The position numbers and the translations under genes were made by a program. A stretch of DNA of 64,000 bases, from assembly GCA_037783545.1 (NCBI GenBank), contig JBBELK010000666.1, positions 1,533,001-1,597,000 of the forward strand, given 5' to 3'. A model generated the notes under the pieces. That model worked only from the letters and a program-made list of their open reading frames with translations, was not told the origin of the DNA and made no database searches. Positions 62,101-64,000 of this stretch are shown here, piece by piece (positions within the stretch are counted from its first letter, which is position 1; every line of letters starts with the position of its first letter). The DNA comes from Henricia sp. BOLD:AAB3569. Its lineage: Eukaryota > Echinodermata > Asteroidea > Spinulosida > Echinasteridae.

Positions 62101-64000
62101 ACAGACATGTCAGTAACCTAGATTTTCGTGTAGGTATTGTACAAGGCTTGCTGTTAGGTTGGGAACGTACTAATGCAACAAGTCGGCCGAGATACCACAT
62201 TCCTATTGATTTGGCAAGACAACAACACTATCCTGGCAAAAACCGCAATGGAAAGAAACGCGACTGCATTGTTTGTAGCAACCGCACATTAAACAGGCGA
62301 AAACAGACCCGGATGATCTGTAAAGAATGTAATAAACCAATGTGCACAGTTCCTTGTTTTGAAAAATATCATACCAAATGATAAGTATGTATATGTACAA
62401 TCTGCTCGCCTTCAAATCTTCCCCCGCCCCCCGCCCCCCGCCCCCCACCCCATTCAATGTTGAAGACTGGTTCGACAAGCCACGGATTCAAACCAACATT
62501 GAATGGGGTGGGGGGCGGGGAGGGGGAGGGGCGAGAGAAAATACAAGTACATGCAGAAGTAGGGTTGAAGACACATCTTTTTAGACATTCAAGCATTTTT
62601 AATTTCTTAGATTTTTAACTTTTGAGTGCTTCATTTTCTTTTGTATTGTATACTTTTTAGGTATTTTCATTAGGATTTTCTTTTCTATATTGATGTACGA
62701 GTACAGGGCCTTGTATTACCAGTTTGTATTACTTTTGTTGTGTAAAAACTAGCTTGAAATTACACTTAATAAATAAAAAGATGCACACTAAATTTCTCTT
62801 CTTTTTGTATGATTTGTGTCATCAGGTGTACACAAAATCATCAGAGCTATTTAGTGCATGTAAACCACAGAGGGCTCACTTCAATGAAATGTCTCCCAAA
62901 CCAGTGGGTCTCTAGTGACACTGGGCTCGTAATTGCTGTGGTAAACAAGGGTACTGTCTTATATGAGTGGGTGGTATTGAAAGGGTTAACCATTAATATT
63001 TTGGAAAGAATTTACGAGTCGGACGTCACATAAACCCTCCTGCACTAAACGTATAAGACAACTCGGAAGATTTCTTAGTTTTTCCTCGTAAAATCTTCAC
63101 TTTTTCCCCCTCCAAAATGTGTTCTTTTCATTTGCACTTTAGAAAATGTGACGGGCCGAGTATGGAATTCTTTCCAAGGTCTAAAACAATATGGTCAAGT
63201 TATCAATTCTTTCCCGTGGTTTCTGGAAGTTCACATGTAAAGTTCTTTGACAGTTTTGACATCTGTATTTTCAGATTTGCCAATGAATAAACTCGTGCGG
63301 CTTCAAGTTATCTTGTTTCACTTGGCCTTCAGTTTTATTTACACTTATTTGTCCATGGCCAAAACAAATTTCATGTACTAGCTGTATTTGTTAGTGTTTC
63401 ACAACTTGCATAGTCACGCTTTATGAATAATGAGGAATGAACACGATGGAGAATAAGAAAATTTTCTTCATTATGAGCAGAATGTTTAATGAGCAGTTCT
63501 CTTATCACAGTTTTGACTGTACCATAACATGGAAGCTTAAGATGGAGTGATTTTTAGAGCATCTATAGATACATGCATAGTTAATGGTACTATCGATTGG
63601 TAAATTCTTAAAAACGGTGATTAATTGAGAGCCTGTGTCGAGAAAACTACATACAAATAGTCTAACACTGATTATAACAAGGACAAATTTGGGTCCCAAC
63701 TCTTTCTTCTTCAAGATTGGTAATACAAGATTTAACTATTATAACAAGTTAATTTGGAAAAAGCTGCAATTTCTTCCAGGAATGATGATAAGGCACATTG
63801 TTGGTTTTCAGCCAGTCATGCAGTCATGCAGGATCTACTGCTTGTAAACTCAAACTGTCATTTGCATTATTCATCTGGACTATAATTAAAAGAGCCAAAA
63901 GACACAAATTAAAACATAACACACTGATTGGTCTTTTGGGAAACAGTCATAGCGTTTAGCTAGTTAAAATAGGCCCTACTAAGCTAAGGCTTTAGGCAAA

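Overview
The window looks like non-coding-rich animal DNA, not bacterial DNA. It has spliced genes with GT-AG introns, LINE-type reverse transcriptases, tRNA-derived SINEs, many short inverted-repeat elements, a piggyBac-like and a mariner-like transposase, and long satellite-like arrays. The mix of elements, especially the repeated short elements ending in GGGCCAATTTCAT, suggests a marine invertebrate deuterostome such as an echinoderm. That is an inference; no species can be named from the sequence.

Layout. 0-4.7 kb: an uninterrupted mariner/IS630-type transposase ORF (minus strand) and several short inverted-repeat elements. 4.7-15.1 kb: a 10.4 kb unit bounded by two inverted copies of a composite GC-rich array, holding a smaller fold-back element, a LINE relic, a SINE and a cluster of related MITEs. 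15.9-22.3 kb: three well-delimited DNA elements with long inverted ends and perfect 9-bp target duplications, one carrying a nested element with an ACGTACGT array. 24.7-53.1 kb: a small-exon gene on the plus strand that no long ORF reveals. 57.0-63.0 kb: a complete piggyBac-type element with TTAA flanks, terminal repeats, a TATA box, one intron, three catalytic aspartates and a C-terminal Cys/His finger. It is split by a 2.8 kb element that also occurs at 20.1-22.3 kb.

The most interesting host feature is the 24722-53147 gene. A signal-peptide exon ends at a GTAAGT donor. Six short internal exons, all phase 1 at both ends, follow, and the last exon ends in a stop codon. The joined reading frame is 127 codons long, acidic and lysine/glutamate-rich, with several dibasic sites. 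Two exons are paralogous together with about 480 bp of flanking intron, so the gene has grown by exon-module duplication. One 24-nt exon is interrupted by a MITE. Its introns hold three LINE fragments, two SINEs, a transposase relic, a 1.7 kb minisatellite and many MITEs.

The most interesting mobile-DNA feature is a group of elements that begin TAG and end CTA with a terminal hairpin, carry a larger hairpin in each arm with a GAGGGCG-type core in its loop, and make 9-bp target duplications. No transposase is visible in any of them.
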